From Rhinopomastus cyanomelas (Eukaryota; Chordata; Aves; Bucerotiformes; Rhinopomastidae), in assembly GCA_013400115.1 (NCBI GenBank), contig VXBP01008555.1:124001-188000 (forward strand): a DNA stretch of 64,000 bases, in the 5' to 3' direction. Made by a program: the position numbers and the translations under genes. The notes under the pieces were generated by a model that did no database searches, was not told the origin of the DNA, and saw only the letters and a program-made list of their open reading frames with translations. This document shows positions 63,592 to 64,000 of this stretch, piece by piece (the first letter of the stretch is position 1; the number at the start of each line of letters is the position of its first letter).

Positions 63592-63964
63592 GACCACATC
63601 TGGAATCTTGTGTCTGAGGGATGACCCCATGAATGTTGATCAATCAATATGGAAAGGGTGGGTGTGAGGAGGATGGAGCCAGGCTCTGCTCAGGGGCACC
63701 CAGTGACAGGACAAGGGGCAGTGGGTGTGAGCTGGAACAGAGGAGGTTCCACATCAGTGTGAGAAGGACCTTGTTGGCCGTGAGGGTGCCAGAGCCCTGG
63801 CAGGGGCTGCCCAGGGATGTTGTGGAGTCTCCTTCTCTGGAGAGGTTTCAAACCCACCTGGGCATGTTCCTGTGTGACTGGATCTAGGTGATCTTGCTGT
63901 GTTGGGGATTGGACTGGATCATCTTTCGAGGTCCCTTCCAATCCCTAATGTCCTGTGATTCTGC
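63592..63964 (+). mobile_element. CR1 type 1 embedded in 17-bp minisatellite
   Basis: Starts GACCACATCTGGAATCTTGT like 41524, with a ~125-bp internal deletion at CTTGTG/TCTGAGGG. Plus frame reads [20 protein letters not shown] (again Glu after GGC) to [10 protein letters not shown]. Flanked by the same minisatellite on both sides. Confidence 0.94.
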
Positions 63965-64000
63965 GTGCAGTGGGTGAAGGTGTGCAGCGGGTGAAGGTGT
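63965..64000 (+). repeat. 17-bp minisatellite continuing past window
   Basis: GTGCAGTGGGTGAAGGT and GTGCAGCGGGTGAAGGT, then GT at the window end. The array is cut by the edge. Confidence 0.9.

Noticed and set aside
1..64000. Bacterial-type operons, promoters or terminators
   Set aside because: The sequence is vertebrate; such features do not apply and none were seen.

Overview
This is nuclear DNA from a bird. The evidence is the density of CR1 non-LTR retrotransposon (LINE) fragments: about 70 loci, and by my own coordinate tally roughly 40% of the called bases. Almost all are 5'-truncated and keep only the C-terminal end of ORF2 plus the short 3' UTR with its terminal ATTCTRTG-like octamers. 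Most belong to one young-looking subfamily. A genome this loaded with young CR1 fits Piciformes (woodpeckers, barbets, toucans and relatives), where CR1 expansion is documented; that placement is inference. I find no host protein-coding gene, rRNA, tRNA or CRISPR array that I can support.

CR1 labels used below are mine, defined by the 3' tail read antisense. Type 1 (dominant) has GGGATTGGAAGGGACCT and encodes ORF2 ends such as [13 protein letters not shown]...FLCDWI. Type 2 has GAGGCTGGAGAAGCCCTCTG. Type 3 has GGCTGGAAAGGACCTCCAGC. Type 4 has AGGTTGGAAAAGACCCTTGG. Type 5 has CTGGGCTGGAAGGGACCTCT. Type 6 has, in sense, GGAACTGGATGATCCTGTGG. Type 7 and type 8 are older, more diverged forms. The strand given for each element is the sense strand of its ORF2 remnant.

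Layout. 1-7.7 kb: scattered CR1s, a 19-bp minisatellite split by a CR1, and a small CpG-rich patch at 6.9-7.4 kb. 7.7-8.8 kb: a 257-base N gap flanked by a near-identical 378-bp direct duplication, most likely an assembly artefact. 9-29 kb: dense CR1 alternating with 0.5-1 kb of unique sequence, including a CR1 bracketed by 133-bp direct repeats (11.96-13.03 kb) and a five-piece CR1 pile-up (21.8-22.7 kb). 29-46 kb: more CR1, an inverted duplication (30.7/33.6 kb), and short unique flanks shared downstream of separate CR1 tails. 46-57 kb: longer unique stretches and a nested old/young CR1 at 49.5 kb. 57-64 kb: CR1 clusters, a decayed 36-bp minisatellite (61.74-62.2 kb), and a 17-bp minisatellite wrapped around a type 1 CR1 at the right edge.

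Several unique AT-rich stretches, rich in homeobox/POU-like TAAT and ATGCAAAT words, look like conserved non-coding elements. The whole could be an intergenic or intronic regulatory landscape, but only an alignment can show that. The distinctive biology is CR1 behaviour: repeated stacking of CR1 tails head-to-tail, long flanking duplications, shared 3' flanks suggestive of transduction or segmental copying, and a minisatellite travelling with one CR1 lineage.
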